DNA from: Pyrus communis
Lineage: Eukaryota > Streptophyta > Magnoliopsida > Rosales > Rosaceae
Direction of reading: 5' to 3'
DNA length: 64,000 bases
Assembly (NCBI RefSeq): GCF_963583255.1
Contig: NC_084809.1
Span: 2,327,001-2,391,000, forward strand
Below, piece after piece: positions 10,111 through 21,217 of the stretch. Numbering within the stretch: position 1 is the stretch's first letter; every line of letters begins with the position of its first letter. The position numbers and the translations under genes are program-made. A model generated the notes under the pieces. The model worked only from the letters and a program-made list of their open reading frames with translations, was not told the DNA's origin and made no database searches.

Positions 10111-11529
10111 CCAAACACTATTAGAAGTTGGAAAGATATGTCGATGCAGTAGTTTGAGAACACAGTTTGGGAAACTTTGGGTAGGAAATATGCTCGCAAG
10201 GAAAACCGATAATGGGTGAGTATGACTCTCAAAGTTGGTTTATGTTTAAATTACTAAATTACCATAATCGTTGTTGGTTTGTTTTTACTGATGGTCTACT
10301 TTGTATTCAAGTTCTTATAAAGAAAATTGGTTTTTTAACATCCTCTTTTCTAAATTTTAAAAAGGATCGTAATTTTGTAAATAAATTCAATTTCCAAATT
10401 GAAATTGCAAAGAAAGTAGATCCCTTAGATGCACATGTCTTTCTTTGTACAGATACTCATATTGTACTTAATTAGCATCACACATCATGATATTAAAGTT
10501 CTAATCATGTTAGACCTATGCCGTGTAGCATATGCATGCATTCAACTCAATACCCTAACATTACAGCCAAAATTAATTGATATTATCAAGAAGTTGAGAC
10601 TTTACCAAAGTAGCAAGGTAGCGGTTGCAAAATTGACAGTCAAAAGCTTTAACTTTGTTTTGATCTGCAAAATACCAAAAAGACATTTACGATCGAGGAA
10701 AGAAAACACTTCAGCCATTATCAAATTGTCATCCGAGCGAAATGTATAAAACTATACACATTTACACAGCCAAACTCTATACTTTTTATCAGTTGCTAGT
10801 GGGAAATATAAACCTTTAATTAAGTGAACATGTCAGCCAAAAAATTGACAGGATCAGAGCAAAAGAAATCAACTAAAAGGTCTAACTTATGTGGTTGAGC
10901 ACCATGGGTTAACAAATACCCATCTAACCACAAACCTTTTTCCCCCATCCAAATTTTAATGTTAATTAAGAGATATAAGGAAATGGTAGGCCTTGAAGAC
11001 CACCTAGATTGTTACATCAGCACAGAAGCCGCCAAGCTACCACTAAAAACTAAGGTATCAGCATCCATGCCCGTTTAGCCTAACAGCGATAAGTGAAATA
11101 TACACCATGAATGTGGCAGAGACCATTTAATAATATATCAATGTAACAAAACTTGTTGTATCTCGTTTTATACAGTGGTGAATTTGCATCCTTAACTACT
11201 GATTAGTTTCGTATCTCCTAGGTTCAAATCAAATTTTATTTTCTAGTGATGTAGCTGTGACAACAGGACTAAAAGTTGGGTACAAAGCTATAACTCAAAT
11301 CTGGTATAATGGACTCAACCTGTGAAAATGCACCAAACAAACGATAAGTCTCAGAACATCAATTTTCACATCGTCCTCTACATTTGACCAAAGATAAACG
11401 CACAAATTTTCAAACAAAGCAAAGAAATTGGAATTTGGTCATCAAAACTAACTAACGAATCATATTGAGACATCTTTGCTTGGTGTGTGGCAATGCTCTA
11501 ACCCACCATGGGTTTTAAATTATTCTATC
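10111..11529. other. Spacer between repeats, nothing recognised
   Basis: No recognisable gene. The ORFs at 10212-10749 are Ile/Leu/Phe/Lys-rich and typical of AT-rich non-coding DNA. Confidence 0.4.
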
Positions 11530-11645
11530 CAATTTCAGTGATGAGATTTCACTGGCAGTTGACGACCAGTCATTTATATTTGATGATGTTCTCAATGACC
11601 ATTTGGATAAAGCTGTTAAATGTGTTTTGGAATCGCACACCCTGT
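11530..11645 (+). other. Exon-like fragment of unknown gene
   Basis: After a pyrimidine-rich stretch ending in AG, an open frame reads SDEISLAVDDQSFIFDD and continues to VLESHTL before a stop. Its acidic, hydrophobic-patterned composition looks like a genuine former exon, but I do not recognise the protein. It is followed within 100 bp by an ABC1-kinase fragment, so this may be a mosaic of gene scraps. Confidence 0.3.
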
Positions 11646-11739
11646 GAAGGCATCGACACCAGGCCACGTCCCTAGAAACGGGCCGTAAAAAAGCATACTC
11701 ATACCTCCCTTACCCGTTCCCTTTCTTCCAAGTTAGGTT

Positions 11740-11832
11740 GCCTTGCTGGATTATGGCCAAGTGATAGATCTACCGGATGAGTTGAGACTTGGTTATTTTA
11801 ACCTTGTTCTTGCCATTGCTGACGGTGACCTA
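11740..11832 (+). pseudogene. ABC1 (UbiB/ADCK-like) kinase gene fragment
   Basis: A 31-codon stretch reads ALLDYGQVIDLPDELRLGYF and then NLVLAIADGDL. It matches the metal-binding DYGQV (DFG-equivalent) region of plant ABC1K atypical kinases, which act in plastids or mitochondria. The family continues with an S/E-rich helix, but here the sequence turns into an unrelated frame after ADGDL. No upstream kinase motifs were found, so only about one short exon remains. Confidence 0.65.
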
Positions 11833-12142
11833 TTAGAGCATCAGAGAGCCACAAGTAATGACTTCACTGATACTGCCTTAGTTCAAACTAAGTTATTAAG
11901 GCAAGAGAAACTAAGGTTGAGACATGACTTGCAAACTGTGTGCAAGTGCACGTGAGTGCAAGGCTCATGGAGACAAAATCGCAATAGAGAAAATAGGAGA
12001 AATAGATCATCAAACGCCATATCAATAACTGAGATTGAATATAATGGGGTGTCATTGTTGTGCTCAACTTGGATACCGGTATATACATGCTCTGACAGTT
12101 GGTACGTACATATTTCCAAAGATATAAGCAAGTTTATTGGAA

Positions 12143-12143
12143 T

Positions 12144-12200
<57 letters not shown>
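12143..12200 (+). repeat. Compound (TACA)n(TA)n microsatellite
   Basis: About seven TACA units followed by about sixteen TA units. All ORFs crossing it are Tyr/Ile runs encoded by the repeat. Confidence 0.95.
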
Positions 12201-12201
<1 letters not shown>

Positions 12202-13714
12202 GGCGGTTACTAAATAAGAAAACAATTTCATCCCTTTCAGATCTTATATGTATATATAAGCATTCGTTAAACTTCAATGGATGCTTAGTTATCTTAGCCT
12301 TGACATTAATGAACAGATACAAATACGCACACTAAATAGAAAGAAACTCAATTCCAATATAAGCATCAGAGCTTCACAATATAAATAAAAAAAGGTAGAT
12401 AGCTAAATAGACTTTGAACAAAAATGATGGCGTATAATTATATACCTCAAAACAGCATGGAACCAACTTCTTCCTTGAATGATCCAAATTTATAAAATCT
12501 GCAAACATTGAAGATCTATTAGCAACTTAGAGACTTTCAAATTTGAAGAGCAAATCTAAAGAAATTTTAGCTAAATGACCAAAGACAGACCAAAAAAAAA
12601 AAGAAAAAGGAAATTTACAAATATGATGAATTACAAAACACACCTACTGAAAAATCTCACGTTTGTAAAGACTAGAAGTTTTTGCATGTTAAACCTTCTT
12701 AACCACTAACATTACCTCTTGTAATTACTCAAGCTATTATTCATCTATTTCATTGCTAACCCAAGCCCCAAAGGTGGAAGCTGAAGGTGGAAGCACCTGA
12801 AGTCAATGCTTCAAGAGGTAAAAAGCAAGCATCGGTCTTCCTAAATTTTGATGCGTAAGATATATATTTGGTAATGGACTGATCCTTTTATGAGCATGTT
12901 TATTTACTAAACTTCGATGGTAATAAATTTGGCTTTAAGTTTACTCATGCCACAACCTTGGAAACTACTGCATTTTATTTTGTCGACCCTTTTCAACTTG
13001 ATATACAACCTCTCCTTTCCCCGCTCTCCCTTATTTATGATTTTAAATCTTGAGTTATGCACCGATCATACCTTGGATGCCCTTGGTTAAGATATTTAAA
13101 TTTTAATCCTTATGGTAGTTTAGGTTGCACCGGTGCAAAAAGTGAACAACAATCAAAACTGGAGGAAGGTATTTGTTAAATACTCACATATTGGTATTAA
13201 CATAGCAAAAAAGATAGTGATATATGTGAGTTTTCGTAAGTTTTGACTTGATTTTAGGCATTTTAAGTCTGGGGCATAGTGATAGTGGGTAAGAATCAAC
13301 TAAAAACTAAAGGAGAATCAAAAGTATTAAACACAAAATATTACATGGCAATGAGAATATATAAACACACACAAAATATTACCTTCCAAAACATTGTCCT
13401 CTCAGAAGGACCTTGAAATCCCCACAAAGTTGTCCAATTTCCACTAGAATTCAGCTTCTTACAGTGTTAGATTCCTTCTGGGTAAACCACACAAACCAAA
13501 ACACCAATCAAATGAAGTAGCTTTAAACATAGGCAACTTATGAGATCTTATCAGATAAAATAATCGAAACAGAGAAACGAGCAACTATATTACTCGGCAA
13601 AGATATATTGCTCAGTAAAAATAAATAGAGTAGATAATTTATTTGCGCTGAATTCCCAAGTGCTATTAAACTATCAATGATCAGAAGATAGCTAATGGTG
13701 AAAAAGAAGCCTAA
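12201..13714. other. Intergenic DNA, nothing recognised
   Basis: No coding region or complete mobile element could be supported. Confidence 0.4.
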
Positions 13715-14222
13715 CCTATTTGAAATGAAATGAAGGGCTATACTGAAATGAAAGCCTACCAGGTGCAAATAGAAACAAACTATATAGTTGGGCCTTGTAC
13801 ATGGTTAGATCCTTGGTGTCCAGTAATTATGCTATAAGGTAGACTAATCAAATGATTACACTTACGACTATAATGTTGTTTGAATTTTTAAAAACTGTTA
13901 ATTGATTGAAAAACCACACCATTTAGAGAACTAGTGGATATCAGAATAACTATGAAATACTATAGAGGCAAATGAACAACCATTAATATAATTTTTTTCT
14001 TAGCATGGCAACAACAATCAGAAAAAGAAAAGGATAAAATCTATGGGATAAATTTAAAGTCTATTTGAAAAGTTCTATATATTTGTTTGTCAAACTCAGT
14101 GATCAAACTGCACACTCATGAGTTCCAAAAAGAAAATAAAACGAAGAACTGAAATCATTGACAATTTCAAGCAATATAGCAGCTATTATTAAGATCCAAA
14201 ACGAAATCTGGAAAGTATGGGG
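13715..14222 (+). repeat. Direct repeat of ~500 bp, copy 2
   Basis: Second copy of 9609-10110, about 4.1 kb downstream in the same orientation, with scattered substitutions and small indels. The ORF present in the first copy (9891-10079) is interrupted here, which argues that the repeat is not protein-coding. Confidence 0.85.
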
Positions 14223-16197
14223 AAATAGTATAAGTAACTAAAACTCTGAGGGTTTTAGCTGTACTTCCACCCTTGAAATAGATTTAGCAAGCACTGGGTT
14301 AAATTGACAAAAACATTGAAATTGAAATGCACAGAAGCAAAGGAAATTTAAAAAACCTTAAACCAAATGATAGCCTGGAAATGGAAGCCAATGTGAACTG
14401 TTTTTAATCATTCAGGTTCAAATGATTGGCAGGAGAAAGGGCCATTCTTTGAATCAAAATGATATAAAACAGAACATAATTTAGGTGTTCAAATCACCCA
14501 AACTGAGAAAAACAAATTACGAAAAGAAATTGACAAAAATAATTAAATTGAATGCACAGAACAAAACAAATTGAGAAAAACACTTAAATTTCTTTATGCA
14601 GAGAAGCAAAGGCAAGCACAAAACCTTAAACCAAACCCCAGCCTGGAAATGTCAGAGCTTCAAAGCATGGACATACTCTAAATCTAATCTAATTAAAGCT
14701 AATCAAATGAAATTAAAGCTAAGTAAAACAAATAAGAACTTGGAAATAGAAAAGCAGCGTAATAAATAATGAAAAGGCTAAGATTGAAGTTGGATTCATC
14801 CTTTACCAAATAAATGTAAAAATGTTTGAAAATTGTCGAATCTTAGGATTATCTTTCATGACACAGAACTTCGGAAACACAATTGACCACTTTCTCATTC
14901 TGAGATCATTTGAATGGCCACATTACATCATTGAAAACATATGCAAAACATTATTTGGCATTGGGTGAGGTAGGTTGGAGAAAAGTTATGATGGATGCAT
15001 GGTATTATAAAATAAAAATAATAAAATCACAGATAATCGAAGCAGGAAGCGATAATTGACAAATTGGTTATTGTTGCTTTTATGGACATTCCTACATAAT
15101 ATATATATATATATATTTATATATACCTGATTGTATATATATTCATTAAGGGTGATTCCACAAATCCAAATAAAAATCCAAGCAAAAGAACACAGCCTGT
15201 TTCTCTTCACCTCTTTTTTTCCTTTGTCTTCCACCCCCTTCTGTCCTACTTCTCTCTGCTTCTTCCCCCCTCCCACCCCCCAAGCCCCAAGCAATTAAGG
15301 ATAATTTAAATAATCATATAATTAATCCAAATTCTCAACTGTACACACAAACCATGTACTTATTCATTAAGACAAACCGTACACACTAACAATACACAAC
15401 ATACCACACAAAAGGCACAAATCAAATAAGTATACAATACATTCAAAATAAGATTGTCAGAATAAGAAAAACGGATGATAACTAAAATTAGCACAAAGCA
15501 CATGAGGTGTACAACCCTCCAACTTTCTAAATTGACTAAGTCAAAAAACTTTGTAGCAGAAACATGGAGAAGGGATGGAACAAAGAGATCCATTGTGGTG
15601 ATGTAATAGTCTGTGATGCATGGTAAGTCGAGTTAAATGAAAAAAAAATATCATTTCTTAAAACAACAAATAGACATCTAAACCTACTGTACATATTGGT
15701 TGTTAGAAAGTTTCAAACACAGTATAGAGATTTGTATTATAATTTAGTTTGTATAAAAGTTAACAAAATTTAGCAAAATTTTAAAATGGATAGACAAATA
15801 CCTCAGTAATGGTTGATTTGGTGGCTGTTGTGTGAATGAATGGTTTGATATGTATGCTTGTGTTGGATCTACATGCATATGAAAAATAAAATTAAAAAGT
15901 GCATCACACAAATACAGAAGCAACCAAGAAATGGAAAAACAACCTAGCAACATAGAGATATTCGAATGATGTGAAATGGAAAAAGAACGTTTGAGAGATT
16001 TTGAGCGTGCTGCTCTCTCCTCCAGAGAGCGTCTTCTCTGTTCTTCGTCCGACGCCCTCTCTCTCTGCGATTTGGGTTTCCCATCGTTTCGAATTCTTTG
16101 CGAAGGTACAATCTTTCTTCCTCTGCAACTTCTTCCCATTGTTTCGAATATTGTAAGCATGTATGCAGCGGCAGTCTTGTTGTTCTTCATCTACTTC
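14223..16197. other. Intergenic DNA with possible promoter/leader
   Basis: Mostly AT-rich. Around 14290-14660 a block with AAACCTTAAACCAAA and AGCCTGGAAATG occurs twice about 290 bp apart. Around 16000-16110 the plus strand is CT-rich and then has GAAG|GTACAA, resembling a 5'-UTR exon and splice donor. The Harbinger element begins just after, so it may have landed in a leader intron. No coding exon can be linked to this. Confidence 0.3.
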
Positions 16198-18516
16198 GGG
16201 GGTGTATTCAATTAGGATTTTTAGAGAGTTTCAGGGAATTTAAATCTATAGAATTTGAGAGAGTTTGGGAGGAAAAAAAAAAAAAAAGAATTCCCAGAGA
16301 TTTTGGGTGAATTAATTATAACTTCCAGAGAATTCACATGAATTGTGAAATAATTTTTACATGGGGTTAGAGAATTGCAGAGAATTTGATCAACAATTTC
16401 CTTCTCTTTACAAGCCAAAATTTTCATCCTACTAATACCAAATCGCAATACCAAGTTCATATCCAATGTTTTCAACTAGCTAAATGCGTATGTGATTGAT
16501 AGAGATTGTTGGTTTATAGTTCAATATGAGAATTGCAGAGATTCTGGCTTTTGTTTGTACTATTGATGGCAGTGCAAGCAATAGTTCAAGTGCTAAATGC
16601 GTTAATGGTTATTATACATGATGATCATATTGAACGTCCATTGGCTTGACGACCTATTAGTAGAACTGGATACGATTATATTAACAAGGTATTGAATGAG
16701 GATCCTCAAGAATTTCGAGTGCTATATAGGATGTATCCGGATGTTTTCTTAAAGCTATGTGATGTCCTTATGGAAAAGACGCATTTGAAGGGTACAAGAT
16801 TTATTTGTATTGAAGAAATGGTTGCTACATTTCTACTCACTATTAGTCAAAATTCTAGATATTGTCAAACTCGGGACACATTTCGGTGGTCAAATTTACA
16901 ACAAGAAAAAATTTCTAAAACATTTTGAAGGTCCTGAACACAATTGCACCAAATTTGATGGTCCAACCTGGATTCACAGTGCCAACTAAAATAAAAGAAA
17001 GTACAAGATTTTACCCTTATTTTAAGGCTAGTAATTAGTACTTATCTTAACCATGTCCTGATTAAACTGGTTTCATAAGCATATTAGTACCTATGTATTA
17101 ATTCTTATAATTATTGTAGGATTGTGTTGGAGCTATTGATGGAACACATATACCAGCAATGGTATCGGGACCCGAAGTAGCTAGCTATCGTTATCGTCAT
17201 GGTAAAATATCACAAAATGTATTAGCTGCTTATAACTTTGATTTGGAATTCATATATATTCTTAGCGGATGGGAGAGTTCAGCTTATGACTCCAAACTAT
17301 TACATGATGTTGTATCAAGGAGGAACGGACTTAAAGTGCCAGAAGGTTTGTATTCATTCATTTATTTATTTACACTAGGATGTACCATAAATAATAACTT
17401 TATGTGTTTTAATTTTAGGTAAATTTTTTCTAGTGGATTGTGGATTTGCAAATTGTCATCAATTTTTAGCTCTGTTTCGAGGTGTTCGATATCATCTCCA
17501 AGATTTTGCTGGTAACGATCGTGACCCTGTAAATGCGAATGAGTTGTTTAATCTTCGATATGTTTTCTTGAGAAACGTAGTGGAGATGATATTTGGTGTA
17601 TTTAAATCTCAATTCACAATTTTTAAGTATGCACCTCCATTTCCAATTAAAACACAAGCAGAGTTAGTGTTAGCTTATGCAGGGTTGCACAACTTTCTTC
17701 GCAAGAAGTGTCGTTCTGATGAATTTCCAATTGAACCAGAAGATGATGAATCTAAAGATGAAGAAAATGATGATGAACTAGGCAATCAAACTCAAGAGCA
17801 ACAATGACAGATTGCTAATGCATGGAGAGCTGACATAGCTACAAATATGTGGACATATGTTGTGGAGCGATACAAATATGTGGACAGATGCAATTTAAAT
17901 CCATTGCGTCTTCCGTACAAACACCTGGAGAGCAGCGATATAACCTCGGACTTCGCCAGACGTAAGTTGCTTAATGTGTGTATGAAATTACATGGCACGG
18001 TGACAACTAATGTGGAAGTAGGGCCAACTTGGGTTAAGGTTGTATATCTATGTAGACTTGTCAGTCTGTTATTCTTCATGCATTATTGCATTTGTTTCCA
18101 ATCAACTTAAGCTTTAAGGACAATTGGATATCAACATGGTTGAACGCTGGATAAATCTTTTTGCTTTGAGTAGTTATGTTTTGACACTAATCGATCGGGT
18201 TCCTCTTTCACTTTGATAGCAAGTTGAAAACATTGCACATGAACTTGGTATTGCGATTTGGTATTAGTAGGATGAAAATTTTGGCTTGTAAAGAGAAGGA
18301 AATTGTTTATCAAATTCTCTGCAATTCTCTAACCCCATGTAAAGAATTCTCTCACAATTCATGTGAATTCTCTAGAAGTTATAATTAATTCACTCAAAAT
18401 CTCTGAGAATTCTTTTTTTTTTTTTTTTTTTTTTTTTTTTCTCTCAAACTTTCTCAAATTCTATAGATTTAAATTCCCTAAAACTCTCTAAAAATGCTAA
18501 TTGAAGACACCCCCCC
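16198..18516 (+). mobile_element. PIF/Harbinger transposon with long inverted repeats
   Basis: The left end (GGGGGTGTATTCAATTAG) and right end (reverse complement GGGGGGTGTCTTCAATTAG) are inverted copies. The inversion extends about 280-300 bp inward (16198-16480 against 18225-18516), through the shared GGTATTGCGATTTGGTATTA-type sequence. Between them lies a broken Harbinger-type transposase reading rightward. The G-rich ends are typical of the superfamily. I could not resolve the expected 3-bp target duplication. Poly-A (left) and poly-T (right) tracts inside the repeats have expanded independently. Confidence 0.85.
16566..17867 (+). pseudogene. Harbinger-type transposase, broken
   Basis: The DDE endonuclease would cut and paste the element. 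Visible parts are an N-terminal segment at 16692-16900 (EDPQEFRVLYRMYPDVF, then TFRWSN), a middle with the first catalytic Asp (DCVGAIDGTHIPA, near 17120), then GWESSAYDS and LVDCGFANCHQF, and the third acidic residue in LRNVVEMIFGVFK (near 17575). Lesions: an in-frame TGA at 16647-16649; a frameshift plus stop around 16890-16930, after which the frame resumes as VLNTIAPNLMVQPGF; and a TGA at 17808 before the usual C-terminal NAWRADIATNMW motif. An intron (about 17029-17119) and another (about 17346-17418) look genuine. The MADF/Myb-like partner ORF of Harbinger elements was not found. Confidence 0.85.
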
Positions 18517-20639
18517 TAAAGTTGTGGAAGACCCTAATTCACAAAAATAGAGACATAATCCTAGCACCCAACTCAACAATTTATAAACATCCATTACAGT
18601 TTGAATGAAAGAACAAAATATAAATGGAAATTTTAACAAAGCAAATGGCAATTAGACACTAAACAATGAAAAAAAAGCAGTGCATTACCTTTTGAATCAA
18701 GGGAGAAAATTGAAAACTGCCATTCGTCCCTCACCCATCCCCTCCTCACCGTCTCTATGTGTAACCCGTTAATCCTAAAGAATACACACACCCATGTTTT
18801 CCGCTCTGTATCTCTCTCCCTGCCCATCTATCTCTCTAAAATGGGAGAAAATCCCATAGATCCTGGCAGAGCACCTACCTAAATCTCTCTCTCACTCAGT
18901 CGAAACCCATAGCTTCCATCTTTCTCCAATTTGTCAGGCCGTGTGTCTCCCTCCTCTGTGGTCGCTTTGTCCCCCTCTCTCTGCTCACCAGAGGTACACC
19001 CAGCTGTCTTCGAGTAAAAAATGAGAGCGATTGTCTCTCTCTAATTTGTCAGGCGTGATGTCCCCCTCCCTTCTTTCTTGCCGAGTCAAACATGAAATGC
19101 AACCAACGGCTGAAAGAAGGTTTTTAAGCCTGAGTGACAATTTTGTAAATTAAGTGAAAGTGGGTTAAAAGCATCCGAGTGGCAATATTGTAAATAAATT
19201 GAAATGTGGTCCAAAAAACTGTTCACATGAATAGTGCCAATTTCCCCTCCTACTTTAGACTAAAGTAATTAGAATATCAAATATCAATTGATTAAAAAAA
19301 CACTCTTGAACATATTACAAGAATTAATTGGCATATAAAGTATACTTTGATATAATTAAAAAAGGAAAAAAATGTTAATGATTTTAAATTCGAGGAGGTG
19401 AACCATCCTGGAGTGGCTCAGTGGTTGGACAAATTTTAGGTCCGTATATCATATGATGCATTCTAAGTTTATTTTTAGCACTAAAGAAAACACACGATGG
19501 TAATTAGGTGGAGGTTGAAATGCCTTAATGAGTTTTTTCCGCTGTTGAAAATGTAGATTGTCATAACAAAGCCACAAACTGATTCCTTTGTTACGAAAAA
19601 TGAGAAGTTCGAGGAGGTGATTAGTAGTTGAAGAGTGGAACTAAGATGGATACAATCCAACAGGATCTTCTTCGGATTCTTTTGGTGAGGATTTTGGAAA
19701 TTTGTGGATCGTGTCCATTCATCGTACGGTTAATTTTTATCAAGTACTATTTGTATTTAATTTTAAATAAAAATATTTAAAATAATTTATGATCGCACAA
19801 TGAACGATAAACGAATATGATTCATGAATTTTCAGAATCTTTACAAAGAAGATCTGACGAAGAACCGGAATAATCATTATCCATAATATCATGGAGAAGT
19901 CGTCGAAAAGAGGAATTAAACTCGGGTGAAAAGAGACAAAAATACTGAATGAACTAATTTAACACCGTGATGACCGACTGACCTACCTAATGCACTATGC
20001 ATGAGTATGATGATTAATTCTTCTATTATTTGAGTTGATTAAATAAGATTAGTTAGACATTTGATTTGATATCCACTTGGCAACAATTAATTTCATAATA
20101 ATTCATATCATATACTAACACAATATTATATTGCACAACTTCTTGTGTAAACCACACTTCACCAATATTAAAACCAAACAAAGAAAAATAAATTCTAAAA
20201 AATTATACGACTCTATCTTGTTGCATTATTGCATAAATCTGCACTCTGATTTTCCCACATGTCCAAATAAATGTTCATGATTCCCAAACACAAAAAATTA
20301 TAAAAAGCAGAAATAATTACGCAAAAAATTATAAAATTAAATCTCAAAGTGGCATTAGCAAGTATGCCTTTTGAAATTGGATACAATAACGCACTCATTA
20401 TTTTGACGATCAAATAATAATGATAGCAAATACATATATTTACATTAATTTTTATAACAGTCACATAATAACGAGAAGAAAATTTTCAATATGTTAAAAT
20501 ACAATTCAACATACAAATATCAATATACAAATATCAATATACAAATGGTTGAATTTTATTTTCAAACATACAAATGCTTATATTATAACATTTGAGATAT
20601 CATTTTACGTCATTAGCACTTTAAAAAATCTGGACAACG
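18517..20639. other. Intergenic DNA, CT-rich leader-like part
   Basis: Around 18690-19080 the minus strand is GA-rich and the plus strand CT-rich, resembling a minus-strand promoter/leader that would end in AAAAG|GTAATG near 18690. No coding exon follows. A tRNA-promoter-like box (GTGGCTCAGTGGTTGGAC near 19413) may be a SINE remnant. The rest is AT-rich with nothing recognised. Confidence 0.3.
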
Positions 20640-20689
20640 GAGTTGCGCTTTTGATTTGATGTTGGGAATATGCCAAAACTAGTGTTGTG

Positions 20690-21217
20690 GAGCGGTGCGA
20701 AAGCATTCTGCTTTCTCTTCCTCGTCTCTCTCTCATGCCCGACCTGCCCGTCTCCTCTGTTTCAAACCCCGCCCGAACTACCCCCACCATTTCTGAAAAA
20801 CTTTCCCTCTTTCTTTAAGCAGCACAGCCTTCTGTCCCCCTCTCCCTCTCTCTCCACTATGTCTCTGTCTGTCTGGCCTTTTTGACCAACTGGGTCGGAT
20901 TCAATTTCAGTTATCGAGCATAAGACTGCTCGATCTTTGCTTCAAGTGGCAGTTCTTGTGAAAATTTCATAGATTTTGTAGTGTTTCTGGGTTGGTTTTG
21001 GGTTGCAGTGGATTTTCTGTGGTTCTGAACCACTCTTCTTTCTTTGCTTCGAGTCACATTTATTTGTGAAAATTAAAAATTTCATAGATTTTGTAAATTT
21101 TTGGGTCGTTTTTGGTTTTCAGATTGGTGGGTTCGAATGGATTTTTGTGGGTTATGAAATTTCCGGTTCTCTGAGCCATGAGAATCTGAATCTAGAGAGA
21201 GTTTGAACTCCGAGGAG
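20690..21217 (+). promoter_or_regulatory. Leader region of the RLCK gene
   Basis: A CT-rich stretch (20700-20870) typical of plant 5'-UTRs is followed by GT-rich intron-like DNA and pyrimidine-AG sites (for example GGTTGCAG at about 21001-21008), ending at the kinase ATG at 21218. An in-frame non-ATG extension upstream of the ATG has no support. The exact transcription start and leader intron are not resolved. Confidence 0.4.

Noticed and set aside
12099..12335. ORFs with Tyr-Ile runs on both strands
   Set aside because: They are encoded by the TACA/TA microsatellite.
19408..19460. tRNA gene or SINE head near GTGGCTCAGTGGTTGGAC
   Set aside because: It has an A-box-like match but no convincing B box, no cloverleaf and no A-rich tail at a consistent distance, so it is noted only in the region entry.
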